Positions 51,208 through 60,475 are shown, counted from the first letter of the stretch. The stretch is 64,000 bases of DNA from RI-43 sp033764725 (GCA_033764725.1 JANRIR010000067.1:1-64000); one strand, 5' to 3'. Notes: generated by a model from the letters alone, not told the origin. Translations and numbers: made by a program.

Positions 51208-51225
51208 TCGCCCCCGGAGATCGCC

Positions 51226-51489
51226 ATGACAGGCGCCGAAGTGCTCGACATCGGCCGCGAGGCGATCTGGCTGACCGTGCTGATCGCGGCGGGGCCGATG
51301 CTGGTGGGGCTGGTCGTCGGTCTGATCGTGTCGCTGCTGCAGACGCTGACGCAGATCCAGGAGCAGACCCTGGTGTTCGTGCCGAAGATCCTGGCGATCT
51401 TCGTGTCGCTGCTGCTGTTCATGCCGATCATGGGCGGCCTTTTGGGGCGCTTTGCGCAGGACGTGTTCCAGCGCATCGCCGCCTATTAG
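51226..51489 (+). CDS. fliQ: Flagellar export gate protein FliQ
   Basis: An 87-residue protein with two helices and the FliQ signature AIWLTVLIAAGPMLVGLVVGLIVSLLQTLTQIQEQTLVFVPKILAIF. Forms part of the FliPQR export gate. Start ATG 51226 follows CCCGGAG. fliR begins 11 bases after its stop, indicating an operon fliQ-fliR-flhB-cckA. Confidence 0.96.
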   Translation: MTGAEVLDIGREAIWLTVLIAAGPMLVGLVVGLIVSLLQTLTQIQEQTLVFVPKILAIFVSLLLFMPIMGGLLGRFAQDVFQRIAAY

Positions 51490-51500
51490 GGGCCTGCGCG

Positions 51501-52250
51501 ATGACGCTCTACGGCGTCGATCTGTGGGCCGGCGCGATGATTTTCGCGCGCATCGGCGCCATCCTCATGCTGCTGCCCGGTTTCGGCGAGCCGGCCGTGC
51601 CGCCGCGTGCGCGCCTTGGCTTCGCGCTGCTGCTGACGGCGCTGCTGGCGCCGGCGCTGTCGGCGCAGATCGGGCCCGCGCCGGCCTCGAGCGTCGCGGC
51701 CGCCGGCCTGATCGGCGTGGAATTGCTGATCGGGCTGATCATCGGCGGCGCGGCGCGGCTGCTGATGAGCGCGCTGGCCACCGCAGGCCAGATCATGGGC
51801 CTGGAATCCGGGCTCGCCTTCGCCCAGACAGCAGACCCGACGATGACGCAGTCCAGCCAGGCGTTCGGCGTATTCCTGAGCCTTCTCGGCGTGACGCTGA
51901 TCTTCGCCACCGATCTGCATCACGCCTTCATCGCCGGCGCGGTGAATTCGTATCAGCTGTTCCTGCCTGGCCGCATGCCGTCGCTCGGCGATGCGGCGGA
52001 TCTCGCGCTCGACACCGTGGCGACGTCGTTTCGCGTCGGCGTGCAGATCGCAGCGCCGATGGTGCTGGGCGGCCTCATCTTTCGCCTCGGCCTCGGCGCG
52101 CTGGCGCGGCTGATCCCGACCATCCAGGTGTTTTTCGTGGCGCTGCCGCTGCAGCTGATGGGCGCGTTCATGCTGCTCGCGCTTGGCCTTTCTGCGGGCA
52201 TGCTCGTCTGGCTCGACAGCGTCGAGCGCTTCACCGCCGCGATCGGGTGA
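51501..52250 (+). CDS. fliR: Flagellar export gate protein FliR
   Basis: A 249-residue membrane protein with about six helices: FARIGAILMLLPGFGEPAVPPRARLGFALLLTALLAP, GVELLIGLIIGGAARLLMSALATAGQIMGLESGLAFA, FGVFLSLLGVTLIFATDLHH and IPTIQVFFVALPLQLMGAFMLLALG. Typical length and motifs for FliR. Start ATG 51501; the longer frame from 51177 runs through fliQ. Three bases to flhB. Confidence 0.95.
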   Translation: MTLYGVDLWAGAMIFARIGAILMLLPGFGEPAVPPRARLGFALLLTALLAPALSAQIGPAPASSVAAAGLIGVELLIGLIIGGAARLLMSALATAGQIMGLESGLAFAQTADPTMTQSSQAFGVFLSLLGVTLIFATDLHHAFIAGAVNSYQLFLPGRMPSLGDAADLALDTVATSFRVGVQIAAPMVLGGLIFRLGLGALARLIPTIQVFFVALPLQLMGAFMLLALGLSAGMLVWLDSVERFTAAIG

Positions 52251-52253
52251 GCG

Positions 52254-53345
52254 ATGGCTGAGCAGACCGAAAAGGACGATCGCACAGAAGAGGCCACCCC
52301 GCACAAATTGCAGGAGGCGCGGCGGCGCGGCGACATCGTCTCGACGCCGGAAATCGGCGCGGCGTTCTCGCTGTTCGCCGCCACGGCGATGCTCGCCTAT
52401 TTGAGCGGGCCGATGTCGGCGCAATTGGCGCGCGACCTCACGGGGTTTCTGGCCAACGCCGCGCAGGCGCCGATCGATCCGGCGTCGCTGCAGGACATGG
52501 CGTTCGCGGCGACGACGAAAGCGATGGCCGCGGTTGGTCTCGCGGCGCTTGGCTTGGCGTTCGCCGGGATCGCGGCGCGCTATGTGCAGGATCAGCCCAC
52601 CCTTAGCGGCGAAAAGCTCAAGCCGACGCTGGACAAGATCGATCCGATCAAGGGCTTCGGGCGCGTCTTCGGCAAGCAGGCGGTCGCGCAATTTCTCAAG
52701 ACCGTCGCGAAGTTCATCATCGTCGGCGTGGCGCTTGTCTGGGCGCTGTGGCCGCACGACGCGGCGATGCAGATGCTGCCGACGGTCGATCCCGCCGGCT
52801 GGCTGCCGTTCGTGCAGGAACGCGCGGTGTCGCTGATGTTCGCGCTGGCGTTCGCCTCGGGCGTGGTCGCCGGCGTCGACTATGTTTTCACGCGGCAAAG
52901 CTATCTCGAGCGTCAGCGCATGACGCGCCGCGAATTGAAAGAGGAGTTCCGCCAATCGGAAGGCGATCCCCACGTGCGCGCCAAGCTGCGTCAGATCCGC
53001 GCCGAGCGGTCGAAAAAGCGCATGATGGCGAACGTGCCGAAGGCCACGCTGGTCGTGACCAACCCGACGCACTACGCCGTCGCCATGCGCTATGTGCAGG
53101 GCGAGACGCCGGCGCCGGTCTGCCTGGCCAAGGGCGTCGACGAAGTGGCGCTCAAAATCCGCGAAATCGCCGAAGCGCACGACGTGCCGATCATCGAGGA
53201 CCCGCCCCTGGCGCGCGCGCTCTTCGCCGCCGCCGACATCGATGCGCCGATCCCGCGCGAGCATTACGAGGCGGTGGCGCGCGTGATTGGGGTGGTCATG
53301 CGGCTCGGCCGGCGGCGGGCGCCGCAAGTCGGACCGAATCGGTGA
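52254..53345 (+). CDS. flhB: Flagellar type III export switch protein FlhB
   Basis: A 363-residue membrane protein that switches export substrate. N-terminus EQTEKDDRTEEATPHKLQEARRRGDI is diagnostic. Four helices are followed by a cytoplasmic domain with the self-cleavage motif Asn270-Pro-Thr-His (VVTNPTHYAVAMRY). C-terminal KGVDEVALKIREIAEAHDVPIIEDPPLARALF is conserved. cckA starts 28 bases later. Confidence 0.97.
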   Translation: MAEQTEKDDRTEEATPHKLQEARRRGDIVSTPEIGAAFSLFAATAMLAYLSGPMSAQLARDLTGFLANAAQAPIDPASLQDMAFAATTKAMAAVGLAALGLAFAGIAARYVQDQPTLSGEKLKPTLDKIDPIKGFGRVFGKQAVAQFLKTVAKFIIVGVALVWALWPHDAAMQMLPTVDPAGWLPFVQERAVSLMFALAFASGVVAGVDYVFTRQSYLERQRMTRRELKEEFRQSEGDPHVRAKLRQIRAERSKKRMMANVPKATLVVTNPTHYAVAMRYVQGETPAPVCLAKGVDEVALKIREIAEAHDVPIIEDPPLARALFAAADIDAPIPREHYEAVARVIGVVMRLGRRRAPQVGPNR

Positions 53346-53373
53346 ACAACACAGGGTGCGGCAGGCGAGCGCA

Positions 53374-55896
53374 ATGACGGACCATAGCGAACATTCGGGA
53401 CGAAGGCCTGATCTCCTCCAGATGGCGTTCTGGGCGGCGGTCGTGCTGGGCCTCGGCGCGGCCGGGATCGCGCTGACGGCGGGGCGCGAGGTCGGCCAGG
53501 TCGGCGCGCTGCTGCTGATCCTGCTCTTCGCGGCGGGCATGGTGCTGTTCGTGTTCATGTCGCGCGGCGCGGGGCGGGTGCTCGGCCCCTTCCCGGAGCG
53601 CGGCGCGATGGAGACGCTCGCGCTCGCCAACGCCAAGACAGACCTCGTCCTGCTGGATGCGATGGATGAGGCGGCGCTTGTCACCGACCGCAATTTGAGC
53701 CCCATCGCCGCCAACCACGCCTATCTCACCCTCGCCGAGATCGCCGGCGCGCTGGGCGACAGCGATCGCCCGCCGGTCATGAGCCGCCTGTTCGGGGCCG
53801 ATCCGATGCTGTCGGCGCCGATGTTCCGGCTGTCCAAGGCGGCCGGCACGGGCTTGAGCCGGCGCGAGGAATTGCCGCCGACGACCCTGTCGTCCGGCGG
53901 CGAACCGCTGCGCTACGAGGCGTCGGTGGGCGCAATGCCGGGCGGGCGCGTGCTGTGGCGCCTGCGCCAGATCGGCGTGGCCGAAGAAGGCGCGGCGGCG
54001 GAGGAGCAGCGCCCGCTGTTCCTCGACGACGCGCCGATCGGCTTTTTCGTGGCCAGGCCCGACGGGCAGATCCAATACATGAACCGCGCCCTGCGCGCCG
54101 TGCTGGGCGTGGGCGACGATCCCAACAAATTGCGCGTGCGTGATTTCGTGAAGGAGGACGGCGCGAAATTCCTGCGCCGCGAACGGCGCAGTTTCGGCGC
54201 CACGCGCGCGCCGGTCACGCTGCGCGCGCGCGACGGCGTGGAGACGCGCGCCCAGGCGCTGACCTTCGTCGCGCTCGGCGCCGACGCCGACAGCGCCATG
54301 CGCACACTGGTGTTCTTCGCCGACGACGAGGCGCCGTTCGCCCCGCCGCAAGTCGAGCAGACCGGCGCGCGGACCGCCGCGCCCGACATCGTGTTCCAGC
54401 ACGCGCCGTTCGGCGCGGCCGTGCTCGACAGCGCCGACCCCGCCACCGCCTCCATCCTCGACGCCAATCCCGCGCTCATGGACATGACCGCCGGCCGCGC
54501 CGCGCCCGGCGCGCATTTCGCCGATCTGTTCGACGCTTCGGAAGGCGCGAACGCTTTGACGCAGCGCCTGCGCGGCGCCGGCGCCGAGCCGATCGAATTG
54601 CAGCTCGCGGGCGCGTCCTCCGCGTCGGTGCATGTACAGTTCGCGCGCGGCGTCGAGGGCGGCGCGATCGCCTATGTCGTCAATGTCTCCGACCAGCGCG
54701 AGCTCGAACAGCGCCTCGCGCAGAGCGAAAAGATGCGCGAGATCGGCGAGCTCGCCGCCGGCGTCGCGCACGATTTCAACAATCTGCTCACGGTCGTGAT
54801 GCAGACCTGCGGCTCGCTGCTGCTGCGCCACCCCGTCGGCGACGCCGACTATCCGCTGCTGCGCGAAATCCGCGACCACGCCACCAGCGCGCAGGAATTG
54901 TCCGAGATGCTGCGCGCCTATGCGCGCCAGCAGACGTTCAAGCGCGAAGTGGTGAAGGTCGCCGACTTCATCGGCGAGCGTCAGGAATTGATTCGGCGCG
55001 TCATGGGCGCGGCGATTTCATTCGATCTCAAGCATGGCCGCGACCTGCCTTATGTGAAGGTCGACAAGACGCAAATCGAACGCGTGCTGGTGAACCTCGC
55101 CACCAATGCGCGCGATGCGATGACGCCCAAGGGCGGCGGCATTCCGCGCGACGGGCGACTCGCCATCCGCACCGCGCGCACCACCGCGCAGGAGGCGCGC
55201 GCGCTCGGCCACCACCCGATCGAAGACGGCGTCTATGCCCTGATCGAAATTCAAGACAGCGGCATGGGCATCAAGCCCGAGCATCAGGCGAAAATATTCC
55301 GCCCCTTCCACACCACGAAGGAGCAGGGCAAGGGCACCGGCCTCGGCCTCGCCTCGTGCTACGGCATCGTCAAGCAATCCGGCGGCTACATTTTCTTTGA
55401 AAGTCGCGTCGGCGCCGGCACGACCTTCCGCATCTATCTGCCCGAATACGAGCCGACGCCGGATGAGATCGAGCAAATGGCCGAGCGCGAGCGCGCCGCG
55501 CTCAACCGGCCGAGCAAGGACGTTTCAGGCCGCGGCCGAATCCTGTTCGTCGAAGACCAGGCGGGCGTGCGCCGCGCGATTGCGCGCAATCTGGTCGAGT
55601 GCGGCTACGACGTCGTCGAGGCCGAACATGGCGAGGAGGCCCTGGAAATCCTTGGCCGCACGCCGGGCGGCTTCGACGTCATCATCTCCGATGAATCCAT
55701 GCCGGTGATGTCGGGCTCGGAAATGATCGAACACGCCGGGCCCGAGATGATCGGCGGCGCGCGCGTGCTGTTCCTGTCGGGCTATGCGCCGGAAAGCTTC
55801 TCGAAGATCCTTGAGGATTATCGCGTCAGCTACATGTCGAAGCCGGTGACGATGGAGCAGCTGGTGCAGCGCGTGAAGGATCTGCTCGCAGCTTGA
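53374..55896 (+). CDS. cckA: Cell-cycle hybrid histidine kinase CckA
   Basis: An 840-residue hybrid kinase. Two N-terminal helices (about 17-35, 42-60) anchor PAS-like regions (one near 225-290, PIGFFVARPDGQIQYMNRAL). The phosphoacceptor is His466 in GVAHDFNNLL; the ATPase domain has NLATNARDAM, DSGMGI and GTGLGLASCYGIV. A receiver domain carries Asp773 (VIISDESMPVMSG) and YMSKP. In Caulobacter, CckA phosphorylates ChpT and so CtrA and CpdR; cckA next to flhB, as I recall, is conserved synteny. The start at 53374 avoids the flhB overlap. Confidence 0.92.
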   Translation: MTDHSEHSGRRPDLLQMAFWAAVVLGLGAAGIALTAGREVGQVGALLLILLFAAGMVLFVFMSRGAGRVLGPFPERGAMETLALANAKTDLVLLDAMDEAALVTDRNLSPIAANHAYLTLAEIAGALGDSDRPPVMSRLFGADPMLSAPMFRLSKAAGTGLSRREELPPTTLSSGGEPLRYEASVGAMPGGRVLWRLRQIGVAEEGAAAEEQRPLFLDDAPIGFFVARPDGQIQYMNRALRAVLGVGDDPNKLRVRDFVKEDGAKFLRRERRSFGATRAPVTLRARDGVETRAQALTFVALGADADSAMRTLVFFADDEAPFAPPQVEQTGARTAAPDIVFQHAPFGAAVLDSADPATASILDANPALMDMTAGRAAPGAHFADLFDASEGANALTQRLRGAGAEPIELQLAGASSASVHVQFARGVEGGAIAYVVNVSDQRELEQRLAQSEKMREIGELAAGVAHDFNNLLTVVMQTCGSLLLRHPVGDADYPLLREIRDHATSAQELSEMLRAYARQQTFKREVVKVADFIGERQELIRRVMGAAISFDLKHGRDLPYVKVDKTQIERVLVNLATNARDAMTPKGGGIPRDGRLAIRTARTTAQEARALGHHPIEDGVYALIEIQDSGMGIKPEHQAKIFRPFHTTKEQGKGTGLGLASCYGIVKQSGGYIFFESRVGAGTTFRIYLPEYEPTPDEIEQMAERERAALNRPSKDVSGRGRILFVEDQAGVRRAIARNLVECGYDVVEAEHGEEALEILGRTPGGFDVIISDESMPVMSGSEMIEHAGPEMIGGARVLFLSGYAPESFSKILEDYRVSYMSKPVTMEQLVQRVKDLLAA

Positions 55897-55964
55897 CCAG
55901 GCCCCGTCGCCACATTGGCGTCGCCATTGCAGGGCAACGCCTTTTGCCGGCATGGGGATGCACA

Positions 55965-57446
55965 ATGGCACGCCGCTTCCTTCTCGCCCTGGCGGCGATG
56001 TTCGCCGCCGCCTTCGCCGCGCCGGCCTGCGCGCAGCCGGCGCCCAGTTTCGCGTCCTCCGGCGATGTCGGGTTCGACGCCTGGCGCGCGGGCTTCGCCG
56101 AACGCGCCGTCTCACGCGGGCGCGATCCTGAGATCGTCCGCCGCCTGCTGAGCGGCCTTGCGCCCGACGACGACGTCATCGCCGCCGACCGCCGGCAGCC
56201 GGAATTCGTGTCGCCGGTGTGGGATTATGTGAACCGCGCGGTGTCGGCGTCCCGGATCGAGCGCGGCCGCCAGCGCCGCGCGGAGCTCGGCCCCGTTCTG
56301 CTGCAGGTGGCCGGACGCTACGGCGTCGATCCCGACATCATCCTCGGCATCTGGGGCCTTGAGAGCGATTTCGGCCGCGCCGCGCTGCCCTATGAGGCGC
56401 CGAGCGCGCTCGCCACGCTCGCCTTCGAGGGGCGCCGGCGCGCGCAATTCGAGACCTATCTGCTGGCGCTGATCGAGATGGTCGAGCGCGGCTATGCTGG
56501 GCCGCAGGAATTGCGGTCGTCCTGGGCAGGCGCGCTGGGGCAGCCGCAATTCATGCCCGACGTCTATCTCACCACCGCCGCCGATTGGGACGGCGACGGC
56601 CATCGCGACATCTGGACCAATCCCGGCGACATCGCCGCCTCGATCGCCAATTACCTGAAGGATCGCGGCTGGCGCACCGGCGAGCCCACCTTCGTCGAGG
56701 TGCGCCTGCCGGCCGCGTTCGCTTACGAACTGGCCGACGGCCGCCGCCAGACCCTCGCGGCGTGGGCGCAGGCCGGCGTGGCTTTGCCGGATCCTGCGGC
56801 GAGCGCGCCGGCGGCGTGGGCGGCGAGCAATCCGGCGGCGGAGGCCGAATTGTTTCTGCCCGCCGGCGCGCAGGGGCCGGCGCTGCTGCTCTTGCCGAAT
56901 TTTCAGGTCATCCGCCGCTACAACGCGTCGGACCGCTACGCGCTTGCGGTGAGCCTCCTGGCGCGCGGGTTCGCCGGCGCGCCGTCGACGCTCGCCGCCC
57001 GCTGGCCGACCGAACTCGGATCGCTGCAGCGCGGCGAAATCCTGGAGTTGCAGACGCTGCTCAATGGCCTTGGGCTTTCGGCTGGGGTCGCGGATGGGCA
57101 GTTCGGCTCCAACACGCGCCGCGCTGTGCGCGCGTTCCAGGCGTCGCGCGGACTGCCTGCCGACGGCTTCCCCACCGCCGCGCTGCTCAACGACGTGCGC
57201 CGGGCCGCCGGCGTCACGGCGCCGGACCCGACGTCGGCGCCGGCAGCGCGGCCGCTCGACGCCGCGGGCGTGCGCGAGTTGCAGCGCCGCCTCAACAGGC
57301 TTGGCTACAACGCCGGCGCCGCCGACGGGGTGATCGGAACCCAGACGCGCACCGCCATCCGAGCCTTCGAACGCCGCGCTGGCCGCACGGTCACCGGACG
57401 CGCGACGACCGGCGTGCTTGAGGCCGTGCGCGCGGCGGCGCGATAG
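55965..57446 (+). CDS. Lytic murein transglycosylase (MltB-like) with two PG-binding domains
   Basis: A 493-residue periplasmic enzyme with signal peptide (MARRFLLALAAMFAAAFAAPACAQ). An SLT_2/MltB domain spans about 35-320 with catalytic Glu133 in GIWGLESDFG, and the motifs SWAGALGQPQFMPDVYL and DGDGHRDIWTNPGDIAASIANYL. Two peptidoglycan_binding_1 domains follow (about 350-405 and 430-485, LQTLLNGLGLSAGVADGQFG and LQRRLNRLGYNAGAADGVIG). Start 55965 gives the signal. Cleaves glycan strands during growth or flagellar passage; its position beyond cckA may be incidental. Confidence 0.93.
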   Translation: MARRFLLALAAMFAAAFAAPACAQPAPSFASSGDVGFDAWRAGFAERAVSRGRDPEIVRRLLSGLAPDDDVIAADRRQPEFVSPVWDYVNRAVSASRIERGRQRRAELGPVLLQVAGRYGVDPDIILGIWGLESDFGRAALPYEAPSALATLAFEGRRRAQFETYLLALIEMVERGYAGPQELRSSWAGALGQPQFMPDVYLTTAADWDGDGHRDIWTNPGDIAASIANYLKDRGWRTGEPTFVEVRLPAAFAYELADGRRQTLAAWAQAGVALPDPAASAPAAWAASNPAAEAELFLPAGAQGPALLLLPNFQVIRRYNASDRYALAVSLLARGFAGAPSTLAARWPTELGSLQRGEILELQTLLNGLGLSAGVADGQFGSNTRRAVRAFQASRGLPADGFPTAALLNDVRRAAGVTAPDPTSAPAARPLDAAGVRELQRRLNRLGYNAGAADGVIGTQTRTAIRAFERRAGRTVTGRATTGVLEAVRAAAR

Positions 57447-57482
57447 GCCCGAGTAAAGGTCTGCGCAAAAAGACTGAAACGT

Positions 57483-57584
57483 CCCATCGCCCCGGACAGG
57501 CGGAGCCTGTTCCGGGGCCCATGTTCAAACACCCTTGAAAACATGGGCCCCGGTTCTCGCTTGCAGCGAGACCGGGGCGATGGG
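57483..57584. terminator. Nested palindromic element between convergent genes
   Basis: Outer arms CCCATCGCCCCGG and CCGGGGCGATGGG are perfectly complementary (57483-57495 with 57572-57584). Inside are hairpins around GGACAGGC-GGA-GCCTGTTCC and GGTTCTCGCT-TGC-AGCGAGACC, and a central dyad GGGGCCCATGTT...AACATGGGCCCC. No long T-run, but it separates mltB-like and MFS genes that converge. The CATGGGCCCCGG core is shared with 43380-43391. Confidence 0.75.
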
Positions 57585-57599
57585 CAGTGGGAAACCGTC

Positions 57600-58877
57600 C
57601 TAGTGCGGTGAATCGAGGCCCGCGGCGTCGGCGGCTTCGAGGTTGCGTAGACGCCGGCTGCGCCAGACGAAAATCGTCATGGCGAACAGCAGAACAAGCG
57701 ACGCCCAGAGCGGCGCGGTGGGGCCGAGATATTGGTAGGCGAGCCCGCCCGTCAGCGGCGAGATCACGAAGCCCGCCCCGTTGGAGGCGACCACCAGGCC
57801 CGCCACCGCGCCCTGTTCGTCCGGCCGCACGGCCATCGACGAGCCGCCGGTGAAGCCCGGCCGCGCCAGGCCGAAGCCGAGGCCGGCGAGGATCTGTGAA
57901 AACAGCAGCGCGGAATAGTTCGGCGCCCAAATCTGCACCAGCACGCTGAAGCACAGGATGGTGCAGCCCACCATCATCAGCGTGCGCGAGCCGAGCTTCA
58001 GCATCGGCAGGATCGCCATCTGGGTGGTAAGCATCGCCAGCGCGCCGACGGCGAAGCCGCCCGCCGCCAGCTCTGCCCCCAGCTCGCCCGACGCGCCGAG
58101 CCGGTCCATGACATAGAGCGAATAGATCTGGCTGAGCGTGCCCGTGACCACCGAAAGCGCCACGCCGAAGCCGAGATAGGCCGCGACGCGCGGATCCCGC
58201 GCCAGGGACCAGGAATCCATCATCGTCGTCTTGTCTTCCGCCTTGCGCGCGGGCGCGCGGCGCTCCGGCAGGAAGCGGACGAGCACGACGCCGGCGATGA
58301 AGGCCAGCGCCGAGGTCAAGCCGATGGGAAAGATCAGGCCAAGTTCGGCGGCGAGCATGGCGCAGGCGGCCGGCCCGATCGCCCCGCCGATGGCGAAGGC
58401 CGAGCCCAACAGCGCCAGCTCCTTGGTGCGTTCGCCTTGCGCGGTGCGGTCGGCCACATAGGCCTGCGCCGCCGGGCTCGAGGCCGAGCCGGCCAGCCCG
58501 AAGATCGCCCGCGTCAGGATCAGGCCGACGAAAATCCACACGCCGTGCAGCATGCCCCACACGCCCAGCGCCGCCACCAGCGCGAAGGCGCCCATCGACA
58601 GGCAGTAAGCGAACAGCCCGAGCGCGACGATCGGCTTGCGCCCGACCCGGTCGCTCACTCGGCCCCAGACCGGGCTGGAGAACACCCAGATCAGCGCCGA
58701 CAGCGAAAAGATCCAGCCGATCGAGGAATCCGGCAGGCCCAGCTCGCGCACCAGCGGCGGCAGCAGCGGAAACAGCATGGAATTGCCGAACCCGACCACG
58801 AAGAGCGCGCCGTAAAGCAGGTAGAAACGTTTGCGGCGATCTTCATCAGACAGGTCCGGCGCGGGCGCGTCGGCCAT
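57600..58877 (-). CDS. Major facilitator superfamily transporter
   Basis: A 425-residue protein with about 12 helices and the MFS signatures WGRVSDRVGRKP (loop 2-3) and a repeat-like site in the second half (GLVVASNGAGFVISPLTG). N-terminal cytoplasmic tail has MADAPAPDLSDEDRRKRF. A longer cytoplasmic loop (RFLPERRAPARKAEDKTTMMDSW) separates the halves. Drug or metabolite substrate cannot be told. Divergent from motA. Confidence 0.92.
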   Translation of the reverse strand: MADAPAPDLSDEDRRKRFYLLYGALFVVGFGNSMLFPLLPPLVRELGLPDSSIGWIFSLSALIWVFSSPVWGRVSDRVGRKPIVALGLFAYCLSMGAFALVAALGVWGMLHGVWIFVGLILTRAIFGLAGSASSPAAQAYVADRTAQGERTKELALLGSAFAIGGAIGPAACAMLAAELGLIFPIGLTSALAFIAGVVLVRFLPERRAPARKAEDKTTMMDSWSLARDPRVAAYLGFGVALSVVTGTLSQIYSLYVMDRLGASGELGAELAAGGFAVGALAMLTTQMAILPMLKLGSRTLMMVGCTILCFSVLVQIWAPNYSALLFSQILAGLGFGLARPGFTGGSSMAVRPDEQGAVAGLVVASNGAGFVISPLTGGLAYQYLGPTAPLWASLVLLFAMTIFVWRSRRLRNLEAADAAGLDSPH

Positions 58878-58937
58878 GGGGGATGCACTCGGAGGCGGCC
58901 GGGGCGAAGACGCCCCGTGCGGCCATTTTGCAGTGCG

Positions 58938-58948
58938 GAATCGGACTC
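58938..58948. promoter_or_regulatory. Two close GANTC sites upstream of motA
   Basis: GAATC (58938-58942) and GACTC (58944-58948), one base apart, 78-88 bases upstream of the motA start. They mirror the adjacent pair at 44639-44648 in the flagellar promoter. CcrM methylation may contribute to timing. Confidence 0.5.
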
Positions 58949-59025
58949 GCGCAACGGCGCGTTAAGCCCGCGCATGCCATGAACAGGCGTTAAGGTCCTC
59001 AATCCTTAGGGATAATCCGGGCGTC

Positions 59026-59892
59026 ATGTTTCTGCTGATCGGCATCGCTGTGGTGTTCGGCATGGTCTTCGGGGGCTTCGCGCTCGCCGGCGGCCATTTC
59101 GAAGTCATCATCGAAGCGGCGCCGATGGAATTCATGATGATCGGCGGCGCCGCCTTGGGCGCGCTGATCATCTCCAACGACGTCTCGGTTCTGAAGGGCG
59201 TCGCCGCCGGCTTCGGCAAGGCGGCTGCAGGCCCCAAATGGGGCAAGAAGGACTACGCCGACCTTCTGGCGCTGCTGTTCCAGCTCACGAAGCTGATGAA
59301 ATCCAAGGGCATCGTCGCGCTCGAGCCGCACATCGAAAAGCCCGAGGAAAGCGCGATCTTCCAGAAATATCCCAAGATTTCGAAGGACCATTTCGCCGTC
59401 GATTTCATCTGCGACACGCTGCGGATGATGACGATGAACCTCGACGACCCGCACCAGGTCGAGGACGCGATGGAAAAGCAGCTGGAAAAGCACCACCACG
59501 AGGCGCTGGCCCCGGCCGTCGCCTTGCAGGGCACGGCCGACGCGTTGCCGGCGCTGGGCATCGTCGCAGCGGTGCTCGGCATCGTGAAAACCATGGGCGC
59601 GATCAATGAGCCGCCGGAAGTGCTGGGCCTGCTGATCGGCAAGGCGCTGGTCGGCACCTTTCTCGGCGTGTTCCTCGCCTACGGTCTGGTCGGGCCGATC
59701 GCGGCGCGGCTCAACGCGGTGGTCGAGCACGAGGGGCACTTCTACAGAATCATCCGGGACGTGCTCGTCGCCCACCTGCACGGCAACGCCGCCCAGGTCT
59801 CGGTCGAGATCGGCCGCGGCTCGGTGCCGAGCGAGCACCAGCCCACCTTCGCCCAATTGGAAGAGGCCCTTACCGCCGCGGTGGAGGCCTAA
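59026..59892 (+). CDS. motA: Flagellar motor stator protein MotA
   Basis: A 288-residue proton-channel stator subunit. Motifs: IGIAVVFGMVFGGFALAGGHF, EFMMIGGAALGALIISND, the cytoplasmic loop with DFICDTLRMMTMNLDDPHQVEDAMEKQLEKHHHE, and the last two helices ALQGTADALPALGIVAAVLGIVKTMG and LIGKALVGTFLGVFLAYGLVGPIA. Length normal. motB is not adjacent, as in Caulobacter. Confidence 0.96.
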   Translation: MFLLIGIAVVFGMVFGGFALAGGHFEVIIEAAPMEFMMIGGAALGALIISNDVSVLKGVAAGFGKAAAGPKWGKKDYADLLALLFQLTKLMKSKGIVALEPHIEKPEESAIFQKYPKISKDHFAVDFICDTLRMMTMNLDDPHQVEDAMEKQLEKHHHEALAPAVALQGTADALPALGIVAAVLGIVKTMGAINEPPEVLGLLIGKALVGTFLGVFLAYGLVGPIAARLNAVVEHEGHFYRIIRDVLVAHLHGNAAQVSVEIGRGSVPSEHQPTFAQLEEALTAAVEA

Positions 59893-60047
59893 ACCCCCGC
59901 GCTGACTGAGGGAATTGATCGGCAGGCGGGCCGGCGCCGCGAATTCTTCCCAATCGGGGCGCAACATTGTGTTGTGCCGCGCGCGGTCTCGGTTTCAAAT
60001 GTCGGCGGGGTAAGCTTCCCATCGGCGCCGCGCCGCTATGCAAATCC

Positions 60048-60076
60048 GCAAGCACTCGCCCGACGCGGGTGCTTGC
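60048..60076. terminator. Hairpin downstream of motA
   Basis: GCAAGCAC with GTGCTTGC, extendable through three further CGC/GCG pairs. No T-run. It may end motA transcription or belong to the leader of the next gene; the 258-base spacer contains no other recognisable gene. Confidence 0.5.
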
Positions 60077-60150
60077 CTTAGCGCGTAAACCTTGTCTATT
60101 GACGCGCTCAGGCGTTGACTCTTCGACGCCGGGACGAGGGGTATAAACCT

Positions 60151-60414
60151 ATGACGAAAATCAAGTTGGCGATGGCTGCGGGCGTTGCGGCCGTTCTGGC
60201 GTTCGGCGTTGCGGCTTGCGGCCAAACCGCCACCACGACGGAAACCACGACCGAAACCACCACGACCGAGCCTGCTGCTGCTCCGGAAGCCCCGGCGGCT
60301 GACGCGACGGCCCCGGTTGACCCGGCTGCGGCCCCGGCTGACCCGGCTGCGGCCACGACCACGACGACCGAGTCGACCACGACCACCACGACGACCCCGG
60401 CCCCGGCTCAGTAA
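60151..60414 (+). CDS. Thr/Ala/Pro-rich small lipoprotein
   Basis: An 87-residue protein with a lipoprotein signal (MTKIKLAMAAGVAAVLAFGVAACGQ, lipobox VAAC). The mature chain of about 63 residues consists only of Thr, Ala, Pro, Glu, Asp, Val, Ser and Gln in short repeats (TETTTETTTTEP, DPAAAPADPAA). It resembles small envelope lipoproteins of Caulobacterales with unknown function. Start 60151 is followed by a clean terminator at 60441, so it is a single-gene unit. Confidence 0.75.
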   Translation: MTKIKLAMAAGVAAVLAFGVAACGQTATTTETTTETTTTEPAAAPEAPAADATAPVDPAAAPADPAAATTTTTESTTTTTTTPAPAQ

Positions 60415-60440
60415 GCCGACCAAACGTCGATGGAATGCTG

Positions 60441-60475
60441 CGGGCCGCCCCCTTAAGGGCGGCCCGTTTGCTTTT
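60441..60475 (+). terminator. Rho-independent terminator of the small lipoprotein gene
   Basis: Stem CGGGCCGCCC with GGGCGGCCCG around a CTTAAG centre, followed by TTTGCTTTT. Confidence 0.85.
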
